Assembly: GCA_020047875.1 (NCBI GenBank)
Contig: JAIFNE010000153.1
Coordinates: forward strand, 1-6,757
DNA: 6,757 nt
Direction: 5' to 3'
Source: Hydrogenophaga sp.
GTDB taxonomy: Bacteria > Pseudomonadota > Gammaproteobacteria > Burkholderiales > Burkholderiaceae_C
Part shown: positions 1 to 5,592 of the stretch, in pieces
Layout of the letters: the number at the start of each line of letters is the position of its first letter
Numbering within the stretch: the stretch's first letter is position 1
Position numbers and translations under genes: made by a program
Notes under the pieces: model-generated
Told to the model about the DNA's origin: nothing
The model's database searches: none
What the model saw: only the letters and a program-made list of their open reading frames with translations

Positions 1-14
1 ACTTATCCGTAAAT
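1..14. repeat. Left terminal inverted repeat of the IS5-family element
   Basis: ACTTATCCGTAAAT is an exact reverse complement of 914-927. Beyond 14 bp the two ends diverge. It contains the transposase stop codon. The outer boundary is uncertain because it is the first base of the window. Confidence 0.88.
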
Positions 15-864
15 TATGTTGACACTCAACGGCACCTTGCGAAACGCGATGATGGCTGCAGCGAGGTGGTTGAGTGCGAGGAAGCTGCGCTCGAGCTTCT
101 CGTAGCGCACGAGAAGTTTGCGGAAGCGGTTGAACCAGCTGTGGCACACCTCAACAACCCAACGCCTGGCCTTCTTCTTCGGGTTGCGCCGCTTGATATC
201 GGCTTCCTTGCGGCGACCGACAACGTGGGGGATGTAACCGCGGCTCTCAATGGTGCGGAGATGCTCCGCTCCACGGTAGCCCGCATCGGCGCACAAATGT
301 TTGTTTCGCCTGTGGGGCGGGTCTTTGCGCTTGATGACGATGGCGTCGAGCACCGCATCAAGCCTCTTGCAGTCATGGACGTTGGCCCCGCTCACGACGA
401 GCGACAACGGGACGCCACGGCCGTCCACCAGCAGATGGCGCTTGCTTCCCTTTTTTTCCCCGGTCCGTCGGGTTCGGGCCGACAGCTTCTTGTGCCAATG
501 GTGCTTTCATCATCGCGCCATCGACGCTTTGCCATCGCCACGCGATGCCTTGCATGTCGTCGTACTCCGCCAACCCGGCCTTCCAGACTGCTTCAAAGAA
601 GCCCGCCTTCTCCCATTCAAGAAAGCGCTTGTGAACGGCGCTGGAGCTGCCAAAGCGCTCGGCGGGCAGTGCCTTCCACTGGCAGCCTGTGCGAAGCACA
701 AACACGATGGCCTCGAACACCTGACGTGCCGGCTTGGCCGGCCGACCTGCTCCAGGCTTGCGAACGTACTGTTTGCCCGGCACCAGTGCGCGCTGGGGGA
801 CCAGCGGTTCCACCCGCTGCCAGAACTCATCTGTTACCACCCAGGAATCAACTCGTTTGCTCAA
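3..864 (-). CDS. IS5-family DDE transposase, two-frame (frameshift) product
   Basis: This DDE transposase catalyses cut-and-paste movement of the surrounding IS. Frame A runs from 864 and is left at the A7 tract; its own stop is at 373. Frame B runs from the tract to the stop at 3-5. A +1 shift at the tract joins them as GKKG-SKRHLLVDGRG, the normal family sequence, giving a product of about 286 residues. The catalytic triad is visible: D115 in SVDGAMMK, the second Asp in CADAGYRG, and the Glu in VVEVCHSWFNRFRK near the C-terminus. The N-terminal part carries the usual IS5 domain (WQRVEPLVP, FEAIVFVLRTGCQWKALP). The start is taken as TTG at 864 because GGAG sits 7 nt upstream and an in-frame stop lies just before it. 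The frame change is probably regulatory rather than a mutation, since IS427-group elements commonly use two frames. Confidence 0.93.
448..457 (-). promoter_or_regulatory. Probable programmed frameshift or transcriptional slippage site (A7-GGG)
   Basis: On the minus strand the sequence reads GGA AAA AAA GGG AAG in frame A. Dropping one A, or moving +1, yields GGA AAA AAG GGA AGC, which continues into frame B as GKKGSKRHLL. A run of seven A residues is long enough for RNA polymerase slippage as well as ribosomal shifting, and the sequence cannot tell the two apart. In IS5 relatives the unshifted short product is thought to limit transposition; that role here is inference. Confidence 0.7.
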
Positions 865-913
865 CGTATCACTCCGGCACCGCGTAACTGCGGTTCGGAA
901 TGGGATTTTAACT

Positions 914-927
914 ATTTACGGATAAGT
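914..927. repeat. Right terminal inverted repeat of the IS5-family element
   Basis: ATTTACGGATAAGT is the exact complement of 1-14. It lies about 50 bp upstream of the transposase start, so the outward-facing transposase promoter must sit between it and 864 or within it. Confidence 0.9.
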
Positions 928-933
928 TCTAAA

Positions 934-1007
934 TCGCCCTGAGCCGGTCGCTGGGCTCCCAACGACCGGCTCAGGGCGATCGGTTGATACTTCTTCGGGC
1001 CGGATCA
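934..1007. repeat. Dispersed palindromic repeat, copy 1 (REP-like)
   Basis: Positions 934-979 form a hairpin with 22-bp arms, one mismatch (951 against 961), and a 2-nt centre (CT at 955-956). The palindrome continues into a non-palindromic tail (CGGTTGATACTTCTTCGGGC and a few bases more) ending at 1007. Positions 939-1007 match 5602-5670 at 65 of 69 bases in the same orientation. Translated leftward it gives RPEEVSTDRPEPVVG, a peptide artefact typical of dispersed intergenic repeats in Comamonadaceae and some other proteobacteria. The following 200 bp to 1214 show no gene I can support. The hairpin may help end leftward transcription from the toxin gene, but it lacks a T-run. Confidence 0.85.
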
Positions 1008-1214
1008 ATGGGAGCCTGTCGGAATCGGGGCGCGGTGGGAACTTGACCACCGTGGCGGTTTCGGAGTGAATCGCCACACCGCCCGGAGCCGCCCATGAAG
1101 AATAAATTCTCGCTGTTTGGCCCGGCCTCATCGCCGGCTTGCTGCGCCCGATCGGCCAGGTCTATGGGCTACCAGTCCACCGCCTCGCCAAGACGCTCCC
1201 TTGCTTTTTCGCCA

Positions 1215-1898
1215 TCACCGTTGCGGGGGCCCACCAACGGCCGGCAGACCGTCGAGAAACAACGCGACCGTGTCCACGCAGTGATCGAAACTGGGCTTGT
1301 AGTCCAGCGTGGCAATGGCATCGAATGCCAAGCGCAAGCCCGGATGCGGCTGTCGGATCTGGGCAAGAAAGGTCACCCGATGGCGCATGAGGTACGGCGC
1401 TGCCACCAGCAGTTGCTGCGGTTCTCGCTCGATCACGAGAGCAAAGTCAAACAGGTCACGCGCCGTGACACGGTCGCCGCGGTGAAACATCTTTTTCGCG
1501 ATGATCTCGGCGGCCGTCTCCACCTTCACGGCACGCCCGCCGATGTTCCAGGTTTCCCAGGCATCCACCAGCAGATTGGGAGCGGCCACGAAATCGACCT
1601 CCCCTTCCTCAAACTGCAACTTGACAAAGGCCCCAGGCTGCTCGGTGTAGTCCTGCGTGAGGCCTTGCGCGGTATCGCTCAAACGCGGCGTGACAAGGCC
1701 CAGATACTGCGGATCGGGCACGAAGATGTCGACGTCCTTGCTCAGCCGATGATGGAAACGGAACATCAGCACAGTCCCGCCACCGAAGGTCCAAAACGGA
1801 TCGGCGAGCCCACCATAACGGCTGATCTCATCGATCAACGTCAGCGCTCGCGGAAACAGCTTCTCCCAAGGACCGCTGGGCAACGCCTTGGGCATCAT
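1215..1898 (-). CDS. AbiEii-family nucleotidyltransferase, probable toxin of a toxin-antitoxin pair
   Basis: This 227-residue protein belongs to the AbiEii/AbiGii nucleotidyltransferase (DUF1814-like) family, whose studied members (AbiEii, MenT) transfer nucleotides and stop growth. Visible motifs are GGGT at residues 39-42, the metal-binding S53-x-D55-x-D57 (RLSKDVDIFV), a third acidic residue at about D102 (GEVDFVAAP), and the family's later block with K135/K136 (EIIAKKM) and RDLFDF at 147-152. All expected catalytic residues are present, so it should be active. The start is the first ATG of ATGATG at 1898, because it overlaps the upstream antitoxin stop as ATGA, which points to translational coupling. 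The target (tRNA, other RNA or protein) cannot be told from sequence. The frame could be read further upstream only by overlapping the antitoxin gene. Confidence 0.85.
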   Translation of the reverse strand: MMPKALPSGPWEKLFPRALTLIDEISRYGGLADPFWTFGGGTVLMFRFHHRLSKDVDIFVPDPQYLGLVTPRLSDTAQGLTQDYTEQPGAFVKLQFEEGEVDFVAAPNLLVDAWETWNIGGRAVKVETAAEIIAKKMFHRGDRVTARDLFDFALVIEREPQQLLVAAPYLMRHRVTFLAQIRQPHPGLRLAFDAIATLDYKPSFDHCVDTVALFLDGLPAVGGPPQR

Positions 1899-2386
1899 GC
1901 CCACATGGCCCTGCGGTGCACGGACACGGACTGCGCCAGCTTCGCCACATTGCGCCACACCTGACGCAGCGGCAGGTGCGCGCGCGAGGCCGCTTCCTCC
2001 ACCGCCATCACGACGATCGACACAGGCGCCTCGTCGAGCAACTGGGCCAAATGCGGCGCGAAGGAAGGAGACACATCGCCACTCGTCAACACTTGCTCCA
2101 GCACCTCGGGATTGAGTTCTTGCGCATAGCTGACGCTGGCCGTCTTGGCCGCCATCCACAGACCGCGTTTTTTGCATCGCGCCTGGGTGTTCGGCACAGA
2201 CGTGTCCAAACCCAACACCGCCATCACCTGTCCCACGCGGTTGATCCCCAGATCGTTGAGGGTGCCGTTTTCAAGGCCCACCAAGGTTTGGCGCGAAAGC
2301 CTGCTCAGGTGCGCCAGCTGGGCCTGGGACAGACCCAGTTCAGTGCGCCGAGCGCGTACAGCGTGACCGATATCGATCAGGTTCAT
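1895..2386 (-). CDS. XRE-type HTH protein, probable antitoxin and operon repressor
   Basis: This 163-residue protein has an N-terminal Cro/CI-type helix-turn-helix (about residues 5-60). The recognition region LSQAQLAHLSRLSRQTL spans 19-35 and is followed by GLENG. Residues 61-95 look like a linker. Residues 95-163 form a second, probably helical segment (SFAPHLAQLLDE, VVMAVEEAASRAH, LPLRQVWRNVAKLAQS) that I do not recognise; it may contact the toxin. The stop overlaps the nucleotidyltransferase start by 4 nt (ATGA), so the two form an operon with the DNA-binding gene first, as in many toxin-antitoxin pairs. The start at 2386 places the HTH at the usual distance from the N-terminus. An AG-rich stretch (AGGCGG) about 8 nt upstream is a weak ribosome site. 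It probably represses its own promoter through the site at 2413-2427. Confidence 0.85.
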   Translation of the reverse strand: MNLIDIGHAVRARRTELGLSQAQLAHLSRLSRQTLVGLENGTLNDLGINRVGQVMAVLGLDTSVPNTQARCKKRGLWMAAKTASVSYAQELNPEVLEQVLTSGDVSPSFAPHLAQLLDEAPVSIVVMAVEEAASRAHLPLRQVWRNVAKLAQSVSVHRRAMWA

Positions 2387-2412
2387 GATGGCGACCGCCT
2401 GAAATTGTCAAA

Positions 2413-2430
2413 AATATCGAACATATTATC
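2413..2430 (-). promoter_or_regulatory. Candidate promoter -10 and operator of the HTH/AbiEii operon
   Basis: In an otherwise GC-rich stretch, the 45 bp upstream of the HTH start are AT-rich. On the minus strand GATAAT (2430-2425) is a good -10 element. It overlaps a perfect inverted repeat AATAT-N5-ATATT (2413-2427). A start of transcription about 30 nt before the ATG would follow. No convincing -35 is visible. An inverted repeat over the -10 suits autorepression by the HTH protein; this is inferred from position only. Confidence 0.45.
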
Positions 2431-2485
2431 CTCCACCGTCGCCCGGTCCACAGGCGCGGGTGGTTCAGCGGGAGGTGTCACTCGA

Positions 2486-2694
2486 TCAAACGACAGGAAA
2501 CACTTTTTCAACCCACGACCTGAGCGCCAGGAACTGTGAAGCCGATTCATCCAGCAAACCGGGCGTTGCCGCTTGCCAAAGGCCATGTTCTGGGTCGGCC
2601 TGCCTGCCGAGTTGGAGCAGATCATGCGCGGCCAGCCGCTGGATTTCGTGCAGAGGGCGCCGGGCAAAGCGGTGGTTTGAGTGGCTTGCGCCAT
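2486..2694 (-). pseudogene. Possible short frameshifted coding remnant, family unknown
   Basis: The minus strand can be read from ATG at 2694 (MAQATQTTALPGA) and then, after a one-base change of frame near 2655, as LHEIQRLAAHDLLQLGRQ and onward to ALRSWVEKVFPVV and a stop at 2486-2488. The second part looks protein-like and amphipathic. However, the plus strand across 2585-2680 is also open (ending QPLDFVQRAPGKAVV) and has the base composition expected of a gene in this genome: roughly 71, 39 and 84 percent GC at codon positions 1 to 3 by hand count. One of the two is probably a remnant of a gene that lost its other part. I recognise neither, and the strand given here is a low-confidence choice. 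Confidence 0.2.
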
Positions 2695-2799
2695 GCCCCT
2701 GCGAAGGGGGGGCATGCCCCCGCAGCCATTGTCATTTTGGAAATGTCAACAAAAACAAGCCCCTCTTCCCTCTTAACCGCTGCCGTCTGGTTGCGCAGG

Positions 2800-2911
2800 C
2801 CCCACCCCAGCCGCCTCCCCAGCGGGGGAGGGAGTCAAGACATTCCCGCACACAGGCGCTGGCCCAAGAGGATGTCCGGCCCCTTCCCCGCTGGGGGAAG
2901 GCTGGGATGGG
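2800..2911. repeat. Pair of inverted GC-rich intergenic repeats
   Basis: The left arm (2800-2835, core TCCCCAGCGGGGGAGGGAG) and right arm (2879-2911, core CTTCCCCGCTGGGGGAAGG) are imperfect reverse complements, including the outer CCCACCCCAGCC and GGCTGGGATGGG. Each arm also contains its own small CCCC-AGC-GGGG palindrome. About 45 bp lie between them. Sequences of this type are common intergenic repeats in proteobacterial genomes. The whole could fold as a long stem in RNA, but no T-run follows, so I do not call a terminator. Confidence 0.6.
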
Positions 2912-2966
2912 TGCTCGGCGCGGCTTAAATGACGGCGCGGCGGGTGTTGAATGACGGTGGCCTGTC

Positions 2967-2989
2967 GGTCCAGCGCTGTGCGCTGGTCC
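2967..2989 (-). terminator. Hairpin after the M48 gene, weak terminator candidate
   Basis: GGTCCAGCGC (2967-2976) and GCGCTGGTCC (2980-2989) pair across a 3-nt loop with one T-T mismatch. The hairpin starts 9 nt after the M48 stop codon at 2999-3001, the right place to end leftward transcription or protect the 3' end. There is no run of T on its minus-strand 3' side, so intrinsic termination would be weak. Confidence 0.35.
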
Positions 2990-2998
2990 GTCGCAGGC

Positions 2999-4329
2999 TC
3001 AGCGTGCCACGCCCCAGGCCTGCAAGCGGTTGGCCGCAAACTGCGCCGCCTCGCCTTGCTGGGTCAGGCGCAGGTATTGCGCGTAGTGCTGCGCGGCTTG
3101 CTGGCGGCGGCCCATGCCTTCCAGAGAAACGCCTTTCAGGAACGTGGTGCCCGGGTCGCCGGGCAGCTGGCGGTCGTAGCGTTCCAAACCCTCCAGCGCC
3201 GCTGCCGGGTCGCGCAGGCTTAGGGCCAGCACGGCAGACAGCTTGTGTGCCTGCGCTTCTTGCGGGTAAATGGCTTGCGCCTGTTCGGCGAACGGGCGCG
3301 CCTGGCTGCTTTTGCCTTGGGCTTGCAGACACTGCGCCATGCGCACGTGGGCGGCGTAGTCGCGTGGGCTGGACTTCAGGGCCGACTCGAACTGGCCCTG
3401 TGCCTGCGCAAAGGCTTTGCTGGCCATGGCCGTTTCGCCGTTTTGGCAGGCGTTGATGGTGGGTTTGATGCGCCGCAGGCTGGCCGTGCTGTCCATGAAA
3501 CGCTCGCGCTGCAACGGCGCTTTGGCGCTGCTGGCGTAGCGCGTGGCGGCCAATTGCGCAGCGGTGTTGCGGCGCTCGGTGTTCATGGGGTGCGATGAAA
3601 ACATGGTGGACAGCAGGCTGGGCTGGGCCTTTTCCTCGTTCACCAGCATCTGGTGCAGCGCTGTCATGCCTTGCGCGGGGTAGCCCGCGCGCACCAAATA
3701 TTCTTGACCCAGCGCGTCGGCCTCGCGTTCGTGGTCGCGCGAATAGCTCGACAGCAGGGCGCTGGCGCCAATTTGGCTGCCAAGGCCCAGCAGTTGCCCC
3801 CACTGCGAATCTTGCGCCGCCACATTGATGCCCGCCACGGCCACTTGCACCACCATGGCCTGGCCTTGGCGTTGGGCGGCGTGGCGGGCGTTGACGTGGC
3901 CCATTTCGTGGCCGAGCAGGGCGGCGAGCTCGGCCTCGTTGTTGAGCTCGGCCATGATGCCCCGCGTGACACCCATGGCCCCGCCAGGGAAGGTGTAGGC
4001 GTTGACGTAGTTGGCGTTGAGCACGCGGTACGAAAAAGGCATGTCGGGCCGGTGTGTCAGCCGGTGCATACGCTGGCCCAGGCTGCTCACATACTGGTTG
4101 ACCGCCGTGTCCTGTATGGCGCCGAGATCTTCCGCTCTTGCGCCTCGCTCATGCCCACCACAATGGTTTTGCCCGATACCGGCGACTGCGCGCAGCCTTG
4201 CAGGCTAACCAGGGACGCGCCTACCGAGCTGGCCCCCAGCAGCCAAAGCGCCTGGCGTCGGCTGAGCCGGTTGCGCTGCAGGCTGTTGGCCAGGGCCAGT
4301 GGGGCGAAGGGTGCAGAGGGTTTTGTCAT
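2999..4329 (-). pseudogene. M48-family metalloprotease lipoprotein, frameshifted
   Basis: This would be a zinc endopeptidase of the cell envelope, like the BepA/LoiP group. The N-terminal frame starts at ATG 4329 and has an Arg-Arg lipoprotein signal (LSRRQALWLLGASSVG ... LQGC, then AQSPVSG), suggesting Tat-type or Sec export and lipidation. It continues to GMSEAQERKI and then leaves the proper frame near 4122-4133, stopping at 4087. The second frame resumes with DLGAIQDTAVNQYVSSLGQR and runs to the stop at 2999. It carries the zinc motif HEMGH (LLGHEMGHVNARH), the third ligand Glu in HEREADALGQE, and a C-terminal TPR-like region of about 150 residues. Relative to relatives as I remember them, roughly a dozen residues are missing at the break, suggesting a small deletion of length 1 modulo 3. 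A GTG at 4090 could start the second part, but that product would lack an export signal. No clear ribosome site precedes 4329. Confidence 0.88.
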
Positions 4330-4536
4330 GAGGCTGCGGCCGATGCGGATAGGAAATTCAACCACTCGAAATGAACACCATGCCACTGAGCCGGGTCGAT
4401 ATGAGTGGTCGCTAAGGGCCAGGAGCCCGAGACTTTCCGACAGGCCTCCCCTCTCAGCAGTGCCAGGCGATGCCCTGCCCCGCAGCGTTGACAAAATTTC
4501 TGACAGGCTCAACCGCTGTTGCCCTCCTCCACTGTC

Positions 4537-4925
4537 AAGTACCGCCCCATCGCGCTGCACGAAGTAACGCAGCCGCTTGGGGACAGACAGCACCCACTGG
4601 CGCACCGGCAGGCGGGGGAACACATGGTCGCTCAGATGCGCCGCCGTCTCGACCATGCGCCGCAGTCTGTTTCTGAACTTTTGCACGAGTGGCACACACC
4701 CCGGCCTTTGCAGGAGAAGGCGACCAGATAATCGTGGCCGCCGTCGCCACAGCGGGCGCGGGCAAAGCCGTGGGCAAAGATGCCGCATTCCAATTTTTTG
4801 GCAAAGGCTTTGCGCACATAGGGCTTGGGGATGTGGTGGTCGCCCTGCCCGTCGAACCGGCCTGCACTCGCCAGCTCAAGCCAGGTCTCGTGGTGCTCGG
4901 CTGCTGTTTGGTAGAGCAGGCTTAC
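4537..4925 (-). pseudogene. IS91-family transposase, N-terminal fragment
   Basis: This is a remnant of the rolling-circle type Y2 transposase of IS91-like elements. From about 4925 the minus strand reads SLLYQTAAEHHETWLELA, then PKPYVRKAFAKKLECGIFAHGFARARCGDGGHDYLVAFSCKGRGVCHSC, the N-terminal zinc-binding region. The usual second Cys of the first pair is replaced (CGDGGH; relatives have CxxC). The frame then breaks near 4660, and the family sequence resumes in another frame as RRMVETAAHLSDHVFPRL, PVRQWVLSVPKRLRYF, VQRDGAVL up to about 4537. The catalytic C-terminal part with the two tyrosines is absent, so it cannot transpose alone. The 207 bp between it and the M48 start hold no gene I can support. 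It ends about 15 bp before the mazEF palindrome. Confidence 0.85.
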
Positions 4926-4970
4926 CCTCGGCCTCTTGTGTATCTACAATGTAGATACATAACCGGAGGG
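4922..4970 (+). promoter_or_regulatory. mazEF promoter, MazE operator palindrome and ribosome site
   Basis: A perfect inverted repeat, TGTATCTAC (4939-4947), AAT, GTAGATACA (4951-4959), overlaps a -10 element TACAAT (4945-4950). A weak -35 TTACCC (4922-4927) lies 17 bp upstream. The ribosome site GGAGGG (4965-4970) ends 4 nt before the mazE ATG. The half-site GTATCTAC resembles the operator of the E. coli mazEF operon as I remember it, which supports autorepression by MazE and the MazEF complex. Binding itself is inferred. Confidence 0.75.
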
Positions 4971-4974
4971 TGTC

Positions 4975-5217
4975 ATGGAAGCTGTGATTCGCAAATGGGG
5001 CAATAGCCCAGCCTTGCGCCTGCCAGGCGCAGTCATGAAGTCGGCCGCATTCAACTTGGAGCAGCACGTCATCATCACGGCAACGAAAGGGCGCATCGTC
5101 ATCGAGCCTGCCACCCAGCCCGAGTACAAATTGGAAGACCTGTTGGCAGGCATGACCGACAAGAACACCCATGATGCGGTGGACTTTGGTGGACCGGTCG
5201 GGCAGGAAGCACTTTGA
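4975..5217 (+). CDS. mazE: MazE antitoxin (AbrB-type)
   Basis: An 80-residue antitoxin that binds MazF and, through its N-terminal AbrB/SpoVT-type swapped-hairpin domain, its own operator. The DNA-binding part spans about residues 4-45 (VIRKWGNSPALRLPGAVMKS, then IITATKGRIVIEP) and closely follows E. coli MazE (KRWGNSPAVRIP). The acidic C-terminal tail (LEDLLAGMTDKN ... AVDFGGPVGQEAL) corresponds to the segment that threads along MazF. The length matches the family. The start is fixed by GGAGGG just upstream and by the palindromic promoter. Its stop overlaps the mazF start (TGATG), so the two are translated together. It appears intact. Confidence 0.93.
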   Translation: MEAVIRKWGNSPALRLPGAVMKSAAFNLEQHVIITATKGRIVIEPATQPEYKLEDLLAGMTDKNTHDAVDFGGPVGQEAL

Positions 5218-5561
5218 TGGTCACTCGAGCTTATGTGCCCGAGGCCGGTGACATTGTCTGGCTCGAATTTGACCCCCAAGCCGGACACGAGCAGGCGGGC
5301 CACCGTCCTGCCTTGGTGCTGAGTCCTGCGGCTTACAACGGTAAAAAGGGCTTGATGGTCTGTTGTCCGTTGTCCAGCCAAATCAAAGGCTATCCCTTTG
5401 AAGTCCAGACCTTGATCGGCGTCAAACCGGGCGTCGTACTTTCGGACCAAGTCAAGTCACTCGACTGGCGCGTTCGCCAAGCCAAAAAGAAAGGCGCGGT
5501 GCCCGATGATGTGCTTCAGGATGTGCGGGCCAAGATCAAGGCCTTGCTGCAAATAGGTTGA
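5217..5561 (+). CDS. mazF: MazF toxin, sequence-specific mRNA endoribonuclease
   Basis: A 114-residue ribosome-independent endoribonuclease that cleaves RNA at short motifs and halts translation when MazE is lost. The family is clear from VPEAGDIVWLEFDPQAG, HEQAGHRPALVLSP, QIKGYPFEV and VVLSDQVKSLDWR. R30 (GHRPA) matches the catalytic Arg of E. coli MazF. At the position of its catalytic Thr there is a Ser (CPLSSQ, S53), a conservative change. The length fits the family. ATG at 5217 is chosen over TTG at 5214 because it overlaps the mazE stop by one base and matches the usual N-terminus. The cleavage motif cannot be predicted from this sequence. The gene is followed after 31 bp by the palindromic repeat at 5593. 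Confidence 0.93.
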   Translation: MVTRAYVPEAGDIVWLEFDPQAGHEQAGHRPALVLSPAAYNGKKGLMVCCPLSSQIKGYPFEVQTLIGVKPGVVLSDQVKSLDWRVRQAKKKGAVPDDVLQDVRAKIKALLQIG

Positions 5562-5592
5562 CTATTGCTCCGGCCCGGTGAAGTCTGAATTT

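Larger units (their letters stand above)
1..927 (-). mobile_element. IS5-family insertion sequence (IS427-type), apparently complete
   Basis: A transposase reading frame on the minus strand fills almost the whole segment. It is bounded by perfect 14-bp inverted repeats, ACTTATCCGTAAAT at 1-14 and its complement at 914-927. The transposase stop codon (3-5) lies inside the left repeat, as is usual for compact IS5-family elements. The 927-bp size suits the family. The left end coincides with the window edge, so the element could start a few bases earlier, and the target-site duplication cannot be seen. The right end is followed after 6 bp by a palindromic repeat. The element looks recent and potentially active because nothing disrupts the transposase except the frame change expected for this group. 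Confidence 0.93.
2387..2998. other. 612-bp region without an intact gene
   Basis: This stretch separates the HTH/AbiEii operon from the M48 pseudogene. It holds the operon promoter (2413-2430), a degenerate coding-like patch (2486-2694), a 14-bp GC-rich palindrome GGGGGCATGCCCCC at 2708-2721, a long inverted repeat (2800-2911) and a hairpin just beyond the M48 stop (2967-2989). ATGACGG occurs twice near 2929 and 2951. I see no intact reading frame with family resemblance. The frames that are open here look like chance openings in GC-rich DNA. Confidence 0.6.

Noticed and set aside
66..942. Long plus-strand open frames across the insertion sequence
   Set aside because: They are antisense shadows of the transposase; they have no family motifs, while the minus strand shows the full DDE triad.
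1052..1077. GTGGCG...CGCCAC short dyad downstream of the toxin gene
   Set aside because: Six-bp arms with a 14-bp loop are expected by chance in GC-rich DNA.
916..1131. Small minus-strand frame with RPEEVSTDRPEPVVG, and a similar one at 5516-5743
   Set aside because: These are translations of the dispersed palindromic repeat, a known annotation artefact, not proteins.
1095..1964. Plus-strand frame of 289 codons starting MKNKFSLFGP
   Set aside because: Most of it is the reverse complement of the AbiEii-type gene, which has clear motifs. The non-overlapping part (1095-1214) is too short to support a gene.
1899..2177. N-terminal extension of the nucleotidyltransferase frame to 320 residues
   Set aside because: The extension lies wholly within the HTH gene in another frame and is Arg/Gly/Ala-rich. 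The ATGA overlap and family length favour the start at 1898.
2708..2721. GGGGGCATGCCCCC palindrome as an intrinsic terminator
   Set aside because: It has no loop for a stable hairpin and no T-run. It could be part of a larger weak fold only.
2925..3803. Second long minus-strand frame within the M48 region
   Set aside because: It is an out-of-frame shadow rich in Arg, Pro and Ala; the M48 frame carries HEMGH and the TPR-like region.
4385..4400. ACTGAGCCGGGTCGATA resembling part of the palindromic repeat
   Set aside because: Only about 12 bases match with a one-base insertion and there is no second arm, so chance is likely in this GC-rich sequence.
4500..4520. CTGACAGGCTCAACCG resembling the common Comamonadaceae repeat core TTCGACAGGCTCAG
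   Set aside because: The match is partial, lacks the paired arm, and cannot be told from chance.
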